Assembly (NCBI GenBank): GCA_022495005.1
Contig: JAGYXB010000800.1
Span: forward strand, 1 to 64,000
Direction of reading: 5' to 3'
Source of the DNA: Rhyacophila brunnea
Taxonomy: Eukaryota > Arthropoda > Insecta > Trichoptera > Rhyacophilidae
DNA length: 64,000 nucleotides
The notes below the pieces were generated by a model. The model had not been told where the DNA came from, made no database searches, and saw only the letters and a list, made by a program, of their open reading frames with translations. Positions 47,256 through 59,525 of this stretch are shown here, one piece after another (position 1 is the stretch's first letter; the number at the start of each line of letters is the position of its first letter). The translations under genes were made by a program, and so were the position numbers.

Positions 47256-49094
47256 CTAGCTGACCAGGCAAACGTTGTTCTGCCATATAAATTATTTCTA
47301 GTGAATATTTTGGTTGTTAAATAAAAAGTAACGAATGTATCGTAAGTGTGTGGGGATGGGATCTATGACAGAAAGAGGAATAGAGCGCTGTAGACGATGA
47401 CCGCCGATAAAAACAAAAAACATCAACCATTCATTTTCTCAATTCAAAATGAGTAATGATGTTCATAATGAATGAATTACCTGTGACAGGATCTCGTTGT
47501 TTAATGTTTATGCAATATCCGTCTTGTCCCTTCCAGAAAATTAGCGGATATTGGAGAGTGTCGTATGAACGGTGTGTGTCAGCGATGAAATCCAGATTAT
47601 TGTTTCTTCTTCGAATCACGATTTCTCGCGTCGATGTGCGGTCGCCAACCATGATTCCAGCAATGTCGTCAACAACAGTCGCATTGAATCGACGTACGTG
47701 CTCTCCAGCTGGTGTTTTATCAAAATTGATGACAATAGCGTGATTGTCACTTTGCAATTCGTGCATGTGTGCTTTGAAGAATTTCAATAATTCATTGTGC
47801 TCATTCAACAGGGCGTCCAGTTCGCCGACGATGCGCCTGGCATTAGGCGAATTGGGGCTATTGTAGCCGCAACATGCATCCACAAGATTGATGTCCTCAC
47901 CGCCGCGCCCATGAAGTAGATTTGTAAAAATATATGTGGTTCGTTTGGCATTAGCAGCAATGAGCCTACTTTGTGGTATACTTGACCTTTGATTTTGAAC
48001 GTAGAATGGAATTGTTGACCATTTGCTGCAGTATTGTGAACTATTTCTGTTGCTCCGGACGAAGTCATTTGGAAGCATGAATTGAATGTGCGAATGGACT
48101 TCAGGAACAGGTTCGAATCTGGAACCGTGCCAATGAGCAAGCTGTTCAATGGTTCTGGTGGTATCTCAATTTCTGGTAGTTGCACTTTTCCTGATGCGCA
48201 ACACATCCCGGCTGACTCAGGTTTGAATTTGAGCGCATGATAATGGGGACATTCTTTGTCCATAGCACCAATCAGCACTTTCGGATGAGCGGAATATTCA
48301 ATATCTGGCTCGTACTCGAATGCAAGACGAAGGAACAAAGCGGATGTTTATTCGATGTGTGTTAACTACGAACCGGCGCGCTTGGGTCCGTTCCAATTGT
48401 CGTTGTTGATTTCGTTCAGCTCATGCCTCTTGTGATTGAGATGCACGCAATTGCGACATGCTTACACGCACGTTTTTGTTATCTTGTTGGATTTGTTCGT
48501 CTGTTCTTTCTACTCTACTATTTCGCATGTTTGTTGCTTTATTCGTTCGACGGCCCAAATGGCCCCTTTTGCGTCTTGCTAGCATTGTGCAATGTAATAC
48601 ACGCACACAAAAATAGATAAATTAAAATAAATCGTACAAATTTTTGCACGCACTGCGTTGTGATATGCCGAATGAAATGTCAAAATGACGCGACGCTTCT
48701 CTTGAATTCTTCTCGGACGTAGCGCCATCTGTCATTCAATAACATAAATAATTTCGTTCTGTTTGAAATACGAACGACGGTTAAATTTGTTCATACAAAA
48801 ATAATAAAATCGCGATTAAAAAATGGGAGGATGGGGGTAGGAAAATGAAAATTTGAGGTTATAGGTATTTTTATGCCAAATAATAAAAAAAATACAAAAA
48901 AAAAATTGTCAAAAAAATAAAAGAAAAATTTTCTGGATAGAGATACCCTAATCACCTAGCGGTATGAAATATACTTGTTGACCTATTCTCATACCTATGA
49001 AATATACATAAAATAATTCATAAAAATCGGTTGAGCCATTTCGGAGGAGTTCGACCACAAACATCGTGACACGAGATTTTTATATATATAGAGA
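47256..49094 (-). mobile_element. Helitron relic, 1839 bp, both termini intact
   Basis: On the minus strand it starts TCTCTATATATATAAAAATC and ends ACGTTTGCCTGGTCAGCTAG. These are the 5'-TC and CTRR-3' hallmarks of Helitrons. It lies between A and T of the host palindrome arm, as Helitrons insert, with no target duplication. The arm sequence is continuous once it is removed. It keeps only a decayed N-terminal part of the Rep-helicase gene. Confidence 0.92.
47431..48606 (-). pseudogene. Helitron Rep/helicase, N-terminal region only, frameshifted
   Basis: Three frames carry successive parts. 48606-48421 has a basic start (RRKRGHLGRRTNKA) and repeats of the R-V-E-R-T/D-E-Q type. 48338 to about 47925 has AMDKECPHYHALKFKPESAG, MCCASGKVQLPEI, SCFQMTSSGATEI and FKIKGQVYHKVGSLLLMPNE. 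About 47925 to 47431 has ARRIVGELDALLNEHNELLK, FDKTPAGEHVRRFNATVVDD, IMVGDRTS and THRSYDTLQYPLIFWKGQDG. This order is the Helitron helicase-like N-terminal domain. The HUH nuclease core and the helicase domain are missing, and at least two frame breaks occur, so it is inactive. Confidence 0.9.
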
Positions 49095-49194
49095 TTTAAC
49101 GTTTAAGGAATGTCCAGGTCTGAAAATTCCACGAAAGCTCCATTTTGACCTACGCTGAGCATGTGGGCCGTTAAGTTACGTTAGGTTCCCTGGC

Positions 49195-49861
49195 CGATAA
49201 TTTTAACGAGTACCTACACTTGATTTAAAAGTATCTTTAAGTATCTATTCCGTTGATATTTTAAAAGAAATCATTACCTCATTAGTCATTAATTAGCTAT
49301 TATCATGCTGATCTACTAAGTAACTGTAAAAGTTATTTCAAAATATCTTCAAAATGATTAACGATTTTCAACATTCGAGTGGTATTTGATGAAACAATCC
49401 TTGGAAATATCAAATAATTAGATGGTTATCTCAAAGCATTCTAAAATTATTACTAATTGGCCGCTCATTGTCTATTTATCGCGCTCGTTATGATCGCAGG
49501 TTGGTGTGTATGTTTCTAATTCCCATTAATTTGAAACGCTATCTAACATTAACGGCGTCAAAAGTATCACGATATTGTATCTTTCCCGATAATACTAACT
49601 TATTTATCTGCCACAAAATCCTTGTGATTTTACCGACTGTGTTTTGTGTGTGATTCGATCATGTGCAGTAATACAGGCTTTTCCAACGTTGGGTTTATGA
49701 TTTATAAGCAATAAAGTTCTGAATAATATGTTTGTATTTGATTGTCTATTCCGGAGAAAGGTTGTGAAAACCCACTTTTCTTTGGTTCGGTTAAATTAGA
49801 AAAAATAAAAATGGGTTCGGTTTCGGTTTCGGTTCTTTATAAAACAATATAGGTATATACA
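49195..49861. other. Unassigned AT-rich DNA
   Basis: Nothing recognised. Confidence 0.35.
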
Positions 49862-50168
49862 CAGAACAGATAATAAATATAATACCGATAGGCCATATGC
49901 AATACGCCGCATGGTGAAGCAGGATTTTGAATGTGTGAGTGTCCTACGAAAATGAAGCACGCATTATGCACGTGCAATGGTGTGTGTAATACACCAACAT
50001 TACATGAGCGTAAATGCATAAACCGAGAGCAGCTTTCAGTATTCGACGTAAAACGTATTATTGATACGTGTGTAAGTTTAACCCGGATTCTTCCTTACAC
50101 GAGCCGATTACCTGCTATCGCCTTACCCGTTATGTATTTCAGTTCCCATTATTTCTGAGTTCCCTGGG
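49862..50168 (+). repeat. Dispersed repeat D, copy 2, uninterrupted
   Basis: An undisturbed copy of the repeat that hosts the foldback at 46538, including ATGTGTGAGTGTCCTACG, GCACGCATTATGCACGTGCA, AACCGAGAGCAGC and CTTACCCGTTATG. The 60-75 codon ORFs through it are not genes. Confidence 0.6.
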
Positions 50169-50354
50169 TATATATATACGTTTACATAATAACTACATTG
50201 TTATATACTTATATACAATTTGGATAATTGATTTTTATTTGAAAACCAGTTGGAATATGGTGTAGGTATGATAATAATATTATACACAACACAACTTTTA
50301 GAGAATCAAAATTACGCAGATGGTATAATAATAATGTTATTTTTTCTTTTTCTT

Positions 50355-50591
50355 TCGACCATGTCCGATCCTAATAGGATCATATGGGCCTCCACAGAGT
50401 ACAGGTTTGTATAAACAGATTTTGTTTTTTTACGAGAAATGGATGTCGGCCACTTGCTCAACCTATTAGGTCCATACGCTGACAGACACAAATTGAAAAA
50501 CAATATGACGTGTACTTGCCAGACCCAGGATTCGAACCTGGGACCCACGGAGTTATAGTCCAACGCTTAAGCCGCGCGGCCACCGTGGGTG
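50355..50591 (-). mobile_element. tRNA-derived SINE S1, full length
   Basis: On the minus strand: CCACGGTGGCCGCGCGGCTT head, GGTTCGAATCC box B, complete body with CTGTGGAGGCCCATATGATC, ending GGACATGGTC followed by an A-rich tail. One of the two best-preserved S1 copies. Confidence 0.9.
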
Positions 50592-51764
50592 TAAATGTAT
50601 GTTATTAAGTAGAATATTTTATTGGAATAATTGACTCCTTTATGAGTTACACTGACCAATATTTTTAAATTTAATAATGAAATTGAAACAAATGTAATTG
50701 GAAGTGACATTTTAAGCTTAAGAGGTTTAAAGCCTTAAAGGATTCGCAAGATTCATAATCAAGGACTATGATCCTGGTTTTCGGGGTTCTAAGGTTAGGT
50801 TCTAGTTTCATATCTAATTAGAAGCATTGTTAATTATGAATCTAGAATAATTAATGATCAAAATACTAAATCGAAGCTTAATTGAGTTGTTAACAGATGA
50901 ATTTATGATGAGAACATTATTTTAAAGCTATGGGTATTATCTGTAACTTTATGCAGCTGGTTTTTTTGCGCATGCTTGCATACTAGATATAGTATGAAGG
51001 TGAGAAGAAAGAATAATATTAATTAGGTACATTCGACAATGAGATCATTGCCACATTTTCTATTATTGATCGTGTGTGTGTCTCTAGAAGAACTAGAAAT
51101 ATGTATATACTTAGAATATATACCTACACCCTATAATTTGTTTATTTTACCTTTAAGTATGATAAAATCAAAAATGTGTGTGTTGGCACCGAATGCTTCG
51201 TATTTCTTGGACAGAGCACAGGACGGATCAGTCAATCATCCAGAAACTTTAGATAAAATAACGGTGCCCTTGACAATATGTCTGCGACGCATTCTGCAGT
51301 TTTTTACATATTGTTCGGCGCGGACCGGATAACCTGGAGAGAATGGTGGTTTTGTGTAATCTCCAAGGAAGGTGAAGTAGATGAAGAGCGTTGGGGTGCT
51401 GGAGCGACCAAGTGAAGGAGCCGACTGGGAGCAGTCTTCACTTTTCCCTCAGAGAAGCAGATGATCGAGAGGGGTCGAAAGTTTTTGTCGCTCATAAGAT
51501 GACAATATTTCAAGGTGATCACGATCCTCAGCCATGACGGAACGATCTAAAAGAAGAAAATCAAAAGTAATTTTGAAATATCATCCAACATAATATATAC
51601 GAGTACATAATGTGTAGTGTATCTACCAAAGAATAGATAAATCAAAAATATCAACACAATTCAATTACGCGTATTCAAACAGTAAATTATAAAAAAATGC
51701 TTAGGGTAGATTCAGAAAATAAAATTGATATATTTTTCGTTGGTTGTACAATCCGATATGCATG
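50592..51764. other. Unassigned DNA; less A+T-rich tract at 51300-51540
   Basis: 51300-51540 (CGGCGCGGACCGGATAACC, GAGCGACCAAGTGAAGG) resembles degraded coding sequence of a mobile element. No diagnostic motif was found on either strand. Confidence 0.3.
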
Positions 51765-51925
51765 TTGGCCACTTCACGAAAAGGTTTTTTCGCGACAATG
51801 AATGTTAGCCACTCACTCAACCTTTAGGAACAACACACATTTACAAGTAAGAATAAGATGTGAATTTGCCAGACCCGGGATTTGAACCCATGCTCATGAA
51901 GTCATAAGTAGGCATGTCACCACTC
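51765..51925 (-). mobile_element. SINE S1, strongly diverged
   Basis: Minus-strand S1 landmarks remain in order: box B-like GGGTTCAAATCCCGGGTCTGG, GTTGAGTGAGTGGCTAAC, and CATTGTCGCGAAAAAAC. The 3' end is lost. Confidence 0.65.
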
Positions 51926-54900
51926 GTCTATTTTAAAATGTACGTGCATACTATCATTACAAGGTTTTTTTTTTATATAATTTGAATTATTTTTATAATA
52001 ATATATTATTCTATTATCTTTCAGACTGCGAAGTTGTAGTTGACAACGTCTGTCCGATAGGCTTTAATATGGCACCTAGATGATCTCGTCGATATTGTTT
52101 AGGTCGTGAAAACTCGTGAGGTCAACCCGATCGGGTATTTGTAAGCCAGGTCTCGTAGCCGGGGTCATTTTAACCATTCCAGCTTTAATTGTTCTGCAAA
52201 TGGCAGCCAATTAGAAGAACCTGCAACGAATCTAAAATATGACAGTACTCAAAGTTGTGCGTTGATTGGAATGATAATGAGTCATACTACGTTGAAGATA
52301 ACCTTCTCTACATAGATGGAGTCTAAATATATGAAAGTAAAGCTGAAAATTTTACTAATGAATTACATATTAAATTAGCTGGAGGTCAATTCGCATTTGC
52401 AGATTCATTTAAGGCAAACTTCACACTTAACTGACATTTATTTTCCAGGACTGCACTAAAACAAAAACACCAGAAGTACTTTTTTATGGAATGAACTATC
52501 ATTATGTAAATTAATAATCACTTACAATTTTATGTAATATCCGTCGGTTTGTAGTGTGTAGATTTTTATTGAGATTATTAAGTATTTTTTTATTATTTGA
52601 GCTACAAATATATTAAATTTGTCAAAGCACAAACCTATGTCATATTAAGAATTGTGAATAATAGCTATCTTTTAAATACTATTTTTAAAACATATCAAAT
52701 CGTAATCTTTTTCATTTCCTAAAATATTATTATTTTATTTGTCCAAGAAGTTAATTATAATCATTTTCAACAAATAAATATTATCATACGTGGACCTTTG
52801 ATATTTTTGTTACATATCTCTTTTTCTTAAGCCCACAAAATCCTAAACTTATTTTGGACGTAGTGTGCTTCAAACATAATATATCGTACTACGTACGTAT
52901 AAGTACTCAAGAAAAGCGAGAGACATAATAATATATTATATTCGAATCGCAATCACTCAAAAAAATCTAGAACCTTTCTAATATATATTATGTCAGCTAA
53001 TTTAGATTCTTTGTTGGATGAATACCTCTTAATTTGTTTTACAAATTATGTCTACTAGAACTAGACAACTTTACTGTCATATTCCCAGTCTCATTGAAAT
53101 TTATAATTTAGTGTCTGTAAAATTCGTTTGTCAAAAAATCTCTTAATAGACTTCAGTTAAAATCTGGTGATGTCTTTCTAGATGTTTATCTGCATTCGCA
53201 ACGTTTAGCATCTCCCATTGATGCATCGGCGAGGGAATAGCGCTATACGTCACAAGCAGAACAATTTAGCCGTCGAGGTTTTTCATCGACCCATTGTCGC
53301 GGCGTGATGTGCAAATAGGTGTTATTAAGATCAAGTTGAGAGGCAGACTTGATGCTGACACGAACAAGCGTTTGACACGATGCATCACAGAATACCTGGT
53401 CCAATGGCGTGCGTAGGATTCCACGCCAATCTACCATCCGAGTAATCAACAAAGAAATACTTACGTCAAAGTCTAACATAAACAATTTAAAAAATGTTGC
53501 TATTTTCGTTAATATGAACACAGAAGTAATCTTATACATTAATTAGTTAATTAGTTCTTCCAATAATAATAATATACCTTTTACATTTGTTAACCCTAGT
53601 AGATTTTGTTGGGGGGATATGTAGCAAAAATGAACAGTTCAACCGCTAAGGCATTGTGGATAGCAGCCCGAATGATTGGATGTCAAAACTGGCAAAACAA
53701 ATTTTTTAACATTTGAACCTTGGCTCAGGATAGGGGGAGATGGAAGAAGTTCTTGGAGAAGGCTACGATTGGCGCTGGGCGATGATTATAGGCAGGTACT
53801 AATTATTATTAGTCAATTGGTAGCCCTTTCGCTAGTCAAAATGAAATGAAATTGTCATAAAATTTCCACTGTTTTAGCTATATTGAACACTAACAAATAT
53901 AGTCTCATTAATCATCCAATAATTAATAATACAACTATCGTTACCTTATATATTATCGTATAGTTTAAATTAAAATTAAAAATAATATTGTATTTTTTAG
54001 TTAATGGATATTATGTACCTTGTTATAAAAATAATACTATAAATCAACTGAGTTGCATTTAAATTTTTAATTGTCTGTATAATTATTGTAATATGCTTTA
54101 AACATTACTAATTTTTAATTCAATGACTTTACAACATAAACTAGGCTAGTATGTACTTACATATATTTATATATAAGTAAGTATACAAAATATAAATTGG
54201 AGTAGGTATATAAAAGTATTATTATAAAAATATGAAAATGATAAAGATCACATAATTATTATAGGGTGTATGACTTCGTATAATTGTTATTAAAAGCTAT
54301 TTCATGTAACATATCCATCACTTGGAACTGCGCCAGTGGCCAAAAAAGCTGACAAAATATCGTAATGCTAAATAATAGGAAATCAAGATTCTTATCAACA
54401 TATTATATGAGAAAAATACTCTACTCAAATCGATTCAGTTGCCAGAAGTGGCATGGTAGTTAGTATGTTTGTATTTATTGAAAGAACAAGGAGTAACTCG
54501 ATGTGTTTTCAAATAAAAGCACCTATACATATTATTAATTTATATTTTCACGGTATTTAAAGAAAACGTAATATTGCGAGTTGATTTATATTTATAAACC
54601 ATTTTTATCCGACGAATTATGTGTGTTTTAATTTTATATTGTAATAGTATGTATGATATAATAGAGGTCTCTATGGAAATTACTTCAACGATTTTTCTTA
54701 TCGTGATGGGTACATACATACACACTTGGTACGATCTAATATAACTACCTATATATAAATGTTTGGATATAATAAATTTAATGTAATGCATTTGAAGGTG
54801 ACTCATCATCACTGCACTAAACCGATTAAATTTGGTACAACTTCAAAATCATACACATTAGAAAGAAGTCTTCATTTTTTTGAGAAATTTACCGAATGGA

Positions 54901-55300
54901 ACTTGAACTCACATCCATGGCGACATAGGTAATGAGCTTTAAATTTTGAACAAATGTCCATTTGAAATGTTAGTTCAAATTCCAACCTGGGACCGAATTC
55001 CAGCGCTGGTAATATGTGTATATGTATGTGTGTGTGTGCTTATGTAGGTATATACAATATAATAAAACACGATAGCGGAAGACTACGCCACTGTTGTGAA
55101 CGAGAAGAGTGGAGAAATAGATATTACAATATTTACATAGGTATATAAGCTTTCATATAAGTCCAAGATTGGAAACAGGTTGTCCGAATCTGCAACGTTA
55201 TAGTCAACCAGTCTAAAGATAGGTTTATAGCCAGAACCAACGACTAGTACCTAAATGACACAATTAAAGTAGAAGTACCTAATGAAAATATTTGTTCCAG
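51926..55300. other. Mostly unassigned; two less A+T-rich tracts
   Basis: 52020-52215 follows an acceptor-like TCTATTATCTTTCAG and ends with TTTAATTGTTCTGCAAATGG. It could be a non-coding exon or a regulatory element. 53225-53540 carries a minus-strand ORF of 98 codons that includes a GTAAGTAT donor-like site. No family was recognised for either. Confidence 0.3.
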
Positions 55301-55429
55301 ATTATCCACAAACTGCCCTAACGTGGACTGCACTGCTAAGAGATCAACTAACATCGAATTGAAAAGTGCATCGGAATCGCGAGGATTGAAAAGTGCATCT
55401 TTCACTTGGACTCTGGAAGTGGCTGGGAA
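55301..55429 (+). other. Possible internal exon
   Basis: TTTGTTCCAG at 55291-55300 is a fair acceptor, and GTGAGT at 55430 is a good donor. The 129 bp between them are open in one frame (LSTNCPNVDCTAKRSTNIEL, then KSASESRGLKSASF), and are richer in G+C than the flanks. The word ATTGAAAAGTGCATC is duplicated within 32 bp. No homology was recognised; a long non-coding RNA exon is equally possible. Confidence 0.3.
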
Positions 55430-56315
55430 GTGAGTGACCTGGTGCCGGCATCAGCTATCACTCTTCGAGGAACGAGGTCGATCCGGAGTTGTTGTGACGT
55501 TGATGAAGACACTATGTGATTACATGAATTTCTAAATATAAACACAGTTGTATTCGATTGAGTTTATTTAATATTTTAATCTAGAAACGCAGACAGGTAC
55601 TTTAAACTTTGATTCAATATAATATTTTGCATGTAAGTTAGTATTTATTGTACGGTATAGATGTATTTAGAAATCAAAACAATAGAATATTAATCATTTA
55701 CATTTTACAAACATGCTAGATACATATGTATCAATAATAATATATACTTAATAATAAATTCAGATTGAATAAATATTGTTCGATCATAAGTTAGTATGAA
55801 AAGCTTTCACTGAGCTTTTCGTACGTCATGACGATTATTTAGATCGCATACCATAACCAAAAGAGTAGCATAATTTATTATCCCACTTAATATAACTGAG
55901 TACTTATTTAATTTAATTTAAATTATAATTGACAATTCCAGCATAAAAGGTAAATTTTGAAGAAAAGAATAGGTACCTACTGACCTACTCATTTAACAAA
56001 ATATGCTTTAATTTTAAAATGCTTTTTTTATTTCAGCCGTTGACATTCTGATATAAAAATATGTACTTTTGCCAGAAAAGCTTATAAGTAGGCAATTGAG
56101 AAAGTCTGTAAGAATCGCTCGTATTGAAATGTAGATAAAGTTAAATTTTAAGTTAGTACCTACAAATAATATTTATTTGTAACAAATTTTCTTAAAAAAT
56201 AATCTAAGTATAAAATTTCATTATTTTTTTTAAATTTTAAATTAGAGTACTTAACAATAAATCTTAAAAGGTACATCGGTACACTAACATATTTTGAATG
56301 TAAATAGAATGCGTT
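55430..56315. other. Unassigned AT-rich DNA
   Basis: Nothing recognised. Confidence 0.35.
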
Positions 56316-56372
56316 TTCCCGTTATATTCATATGGACCCGAACCCTCTCCTTCCTTATATGCGCGCCTGATA
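56316..56372 (-). repeat. Fragment of TIR element A
   Basis: On the minus strand: GGCGCGCATATAAGGAAGGA, GAGGGTTCGGGTCC, matching the left end of the family. Confidence 0.5.
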
Positions 56373-58519
56373 GAAATATTTATAAAGTATTTTTTTTATT
56401 TCCTGAATCTAACAAGTGCAAAAAAATAAACATCACATTTCCATTCACAAATTGCACCTACCTCAAAAGTGCATTGTATTCATGTTCGAGACAGTGTTAC
56501 AACTAAAAGATAATTATTTTCTAAATGAGCAATCACCTCAATGCACTTACGATACACTTGCATGCAATCGCTTGAACAATGGAGAGGCATGTCAATCAAT
56601 CGGCGAACAATCGGCAGTCGCAATCGCCCGATTGGCCTCAATCGGCCGTCTCCGGGATGTCTCAAGTCTTGACCTCGCCAATGTAAAACTGGCGTACCAT
56701 CCAAGGGTCAGGAGCAAAGTTCAAACAAAAAAAAACAACTATATGCATGTAAAGCAAACTACTAAAAAGCAACTGAATTAAGAAGATAAAAACATATCAC
56801 AAAAAATATCTATGGGTCAGTGCACAGTTGTTGTATGTCCAGTTTTGTTTTGATTAAATCGAACTTGTAAGATATAAATCCATTGAACATTGAAGGTAAA
56901 GTGAATAAAATTAATATAAAGGTACTTACCTATCTAAATGAGACAACTTGTTCTCAAATAGGTAGGATCCTACCATAGTTGAGGGTTCTATATTTGTATA
57001 ATGTAAAGGATTACTGAAGACCGGTGTTTTGTGTAGCTAATTAAATTTCGGTAAAAACTAAATATTGTGCATTGATCTATTTTAAAATCACAGTAAAACA
57101 GAGGTTTGATTAGCATGTTGCAGATCAGTTGGACTCGAGTTTATGTAGATTTTTAAATCAATACCTATGTGTAATTGGATTCAAATCATGACCCTGATGG
57201 CTTTCAGCGAATGTCGAATAATTAAGCATCGTATACTAGTCTAATCTGTTGACAATAATTGAGATAGATTCACATTTCACAGTGAGAAATCCTTATGTTT
57301 CATCTGTTTCGGAGAATGGAAATCATCATATTATTATCTGCTATATGTCATGTAGGTATATTTGCCGACGCTCTTGAAATTAAAACTTCGAATTCTCTGA
57401 CAAAATGATTTTTACTAAAATTTATAGTACCCACCTAAGTTTTGTTTCAAAAATTTCAAAAACGAAAGAGCTTTCGGCCACTATACTTGAATTTTATCAG
57501 AATCATTATTGTGTTAAGATACATTATAGTGCGGGTAGGTGAAATATACTGATTAGGCTTATTGTTTCGACTTATTCGTATTCGACTTTACGCCATGACA
57601 AAATATGGCTACTCTATTTTTAAAGCTTATTATGAAGCTTTGAAAAGCTTTCAGAGTAGGTAAGAGCCGTTTTAGTGAAATCTAAATATGCGCAGTGTAT
57701 GGTGTCTAGCGTGTATGGATGCCATTGGAAAATACCTATGGGTAGGTACCTACTATTTGCTATATATTATTTACTTAAGGTTATGTAACTAAGTAATTGA
57801 AGCATGGCTGGCGGCCTATGGAGTAGGTACATAGTAAGTATGGTGTGTGGTATTGTAAAGCGGTAGCTCTGCGATATTCTAAAAATATTTACGAATTACT
57901 AATATTAAAATTAGGACAGTTATCACTATAGATTTTTTAATAAATACAGTATTATGTACAAATATTTGTAGGGATGCTCCGTATCTACAGGATCTATGAG
58001 CCATGTACCGCACCAGTGGATACGACTCTTTTCCCTATTAATATTTAGAAAAAATAGTATAATGGCATTACAGATATATATTATCCAATGCGCCATAATA
58101 CATAATAAATACAAAATATAATAATAACCAACATAACAATAAAGTAGACGAGAAAGTAGGATTTTTAATTATATATTAAAGTAAAATGATAAAAACTATT
58201 ACAAATATAACATATTTAATACATCCACAAATATTATATAAAAAAATCAACTTTTATCGTGCTATCCAACAGGTTAATAGCACGATAAGTAGGTATACAG
58301 AATCATGAAACATCACATCCGTCCTGCGATGGGGTATCATCAACAAGTAATATTGGTGGGAGCAAGAAAATTAATATTTGCCAGACGTGTTCTAAATTAA
58401 CCCACGAAGATTACATAATATGTTCAGATGGAAGAAGACAGTGCAGTTAATATTAGCCAACTAAGTAAATAGTTATTTTTATAAAAACCTATTGAATCGA
58501 AAAAGTTAGTACACTACAC
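56373..58519. other. Unassigned DNA
   Basis: 56540-56710 is less A+T rich (GGCATGTCAATCAATCGGCG), with repeated AATCGGC words and an ORF on each strand, neither with a motif. No gene is supported. Confidence 0.3.
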
Positions 58520-58745
58520 TGGTATCAATTGAACTGACCTCTTGAACAGAACAAGACGAATGTTTCAGATCTGAGGGTAAATAAAATTGCCTCCTCAAAC
58601 CGTGACCTGCCTCAACAAGTGACGCACTTCCGGCGTACTGTTTCCGGTTGTATTTGCTCGCAGTACTTACTCTTCCAATGAAGTTTATTGTAAACAATTT
58701 AAATGGTGCGATTTCGATAATGGTTTCCGTGGTGTGCATTGTCTC
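58520..58745. promoter_or_regulatory. Candidate regulatory element
   Basis: A less A+T-rich tract with AATGAAGTTTATTGTAAACA, combining Hox-like TTTATTG and forkhead-like TGTAAACA, then GGTGCGATTTCGATAATGG. The minus ORF of 77 codons has no features. Inference only. Confidence 0.2.
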
Positions 58746-59286
58746 TACTCAATTATCTGGGTATACTTTTACGGCTCCGTTAAAGCTGTAAGTAGGTTCT
58801 TTGTTAATTTAACATCTCTCTGTTTAACTTTTATAGAAAATATTAATATGTCGATACATATTATGTGTTAATAATTATAATTAAAGTATTTTACCAGAGC
58901 TGGATTCAATGCAGGGCTAAATGGGATAAAGTCTAGAGCCAACAAGTTGGTAGGAGCCCCCGAGTTTGAAAAATAATCGATGAATGAATCTTGAGGTAGA
59001 GAAAGTCGCATCCACAAAGCTTTTGTAACACAATGTCTTGAAAATTTACGGATTGGCGCAGTGAATGAATTCGTACAATTTTATGAATGATTTCAGGACA
59101 TAGTCAAAATGTCAAATATAGCGTAAATGTGTGAATAAAGTCTATAAAAAAGGAGCCTGATTCTAATTACTTTTCCAAAAATTCTAGTATAGTCATGTTG
59201 ACGTCAACAGTGTCGAAATATCTAAAATAATTCTGATGAAAGAAGTTTTGCGAAAAAAAGAAAGAGATTATGAAAAAGTTATATTT
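58746..59286. other. Unassigned AT-rich DNA
   Basis: Nothing recognised. Confidence 0.35.
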
Positions 59287-59525
59287 ATTCGCAGTTGTGT
59301 AGTGGACAGGGTGTACGGTAACGAGTGGAGGTAGGCTGTTAAGATCCGACATAAATCGTGCACACTAAACTTTGTCAGTCACACGTATTTGTTTTCATTT
59401 AACTAAGACTACAAATTGCGAATAGTGTCAATTGGTTTTTAAAATTTAATTTAATTAAACCATGCGTAAACCAAGCCATAATAGGTTATGTATGCAATGC
59501 AATCCGACAAAAAAACCTTTTTCAG
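59287..59525 (+). repeat. Dispersed repeat F, copy 2
   Basis: Same order of words as 3289-3515: GAGTGGAGGTAGGCTG, ACATAAATCGTGCACACTAA, CGTATTTGTTTTCATT, CCATAATAGGTTATG, CGACAAAAAAAC. Confidence 0.65.

Larger units (their letters stand above)
46538..49170. mobile_element. Large palindromic element with TTAA target duplication, carrying a Helitron
   Basis: TTAA lies at 46534-46537 and 49171-49174. The ends are GGGCCCACATGCTCAGCG and, reversed, CGGCCCACATGCTCAGCG. The left arm 46538-46873 pairs with 47000-47255 plus 49095-49170. Arm words include CACATGCTCAGCGTAGGTCA, AACGCATTTACAAAACCATT and TTTATAGTGACATATTTACG. Loop of about 125 bp. Without the Helitron the element is 794 bp. TTAA is the piggyBac-type target, so a piggyBac-mobilised MITE is the likely class. 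No transposase present. Confidence 0.85.
46248..49193 (+). repeat. Dispersed repeat D, copy 1, split by the TTAA foldback
   Basis: 46248-46537 aligns with 49862-50125: CAGAACAGATTAATAAATA, CCGATAG, TGTGTTGCA, AAACGAGAGCAG and TACCCGTTA. After the foldback, GTTACGTTAGGTTCCCTGG (49175-49193) continues the family, matching GAGTTCCCTGG at about 50158. The type of the host repeat is unknown. Confidence 0.65.

Noticed and set aside
53243..53539. Minus-strand 98-codon ORF as a gene or first exon
   Set aside because: It has a hydrophobic start and a GTAAGTAT donor-like site, but the donor falls inside the open frame and no family or partner exon was found. Unproven.
53700..53815. LINE reverse-transcriptase tail (RGRWKKFLEKA-like frame)
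   Set aside because: The similarity is limited to a few residues and no W-A-G-H-V-A core precedes it.
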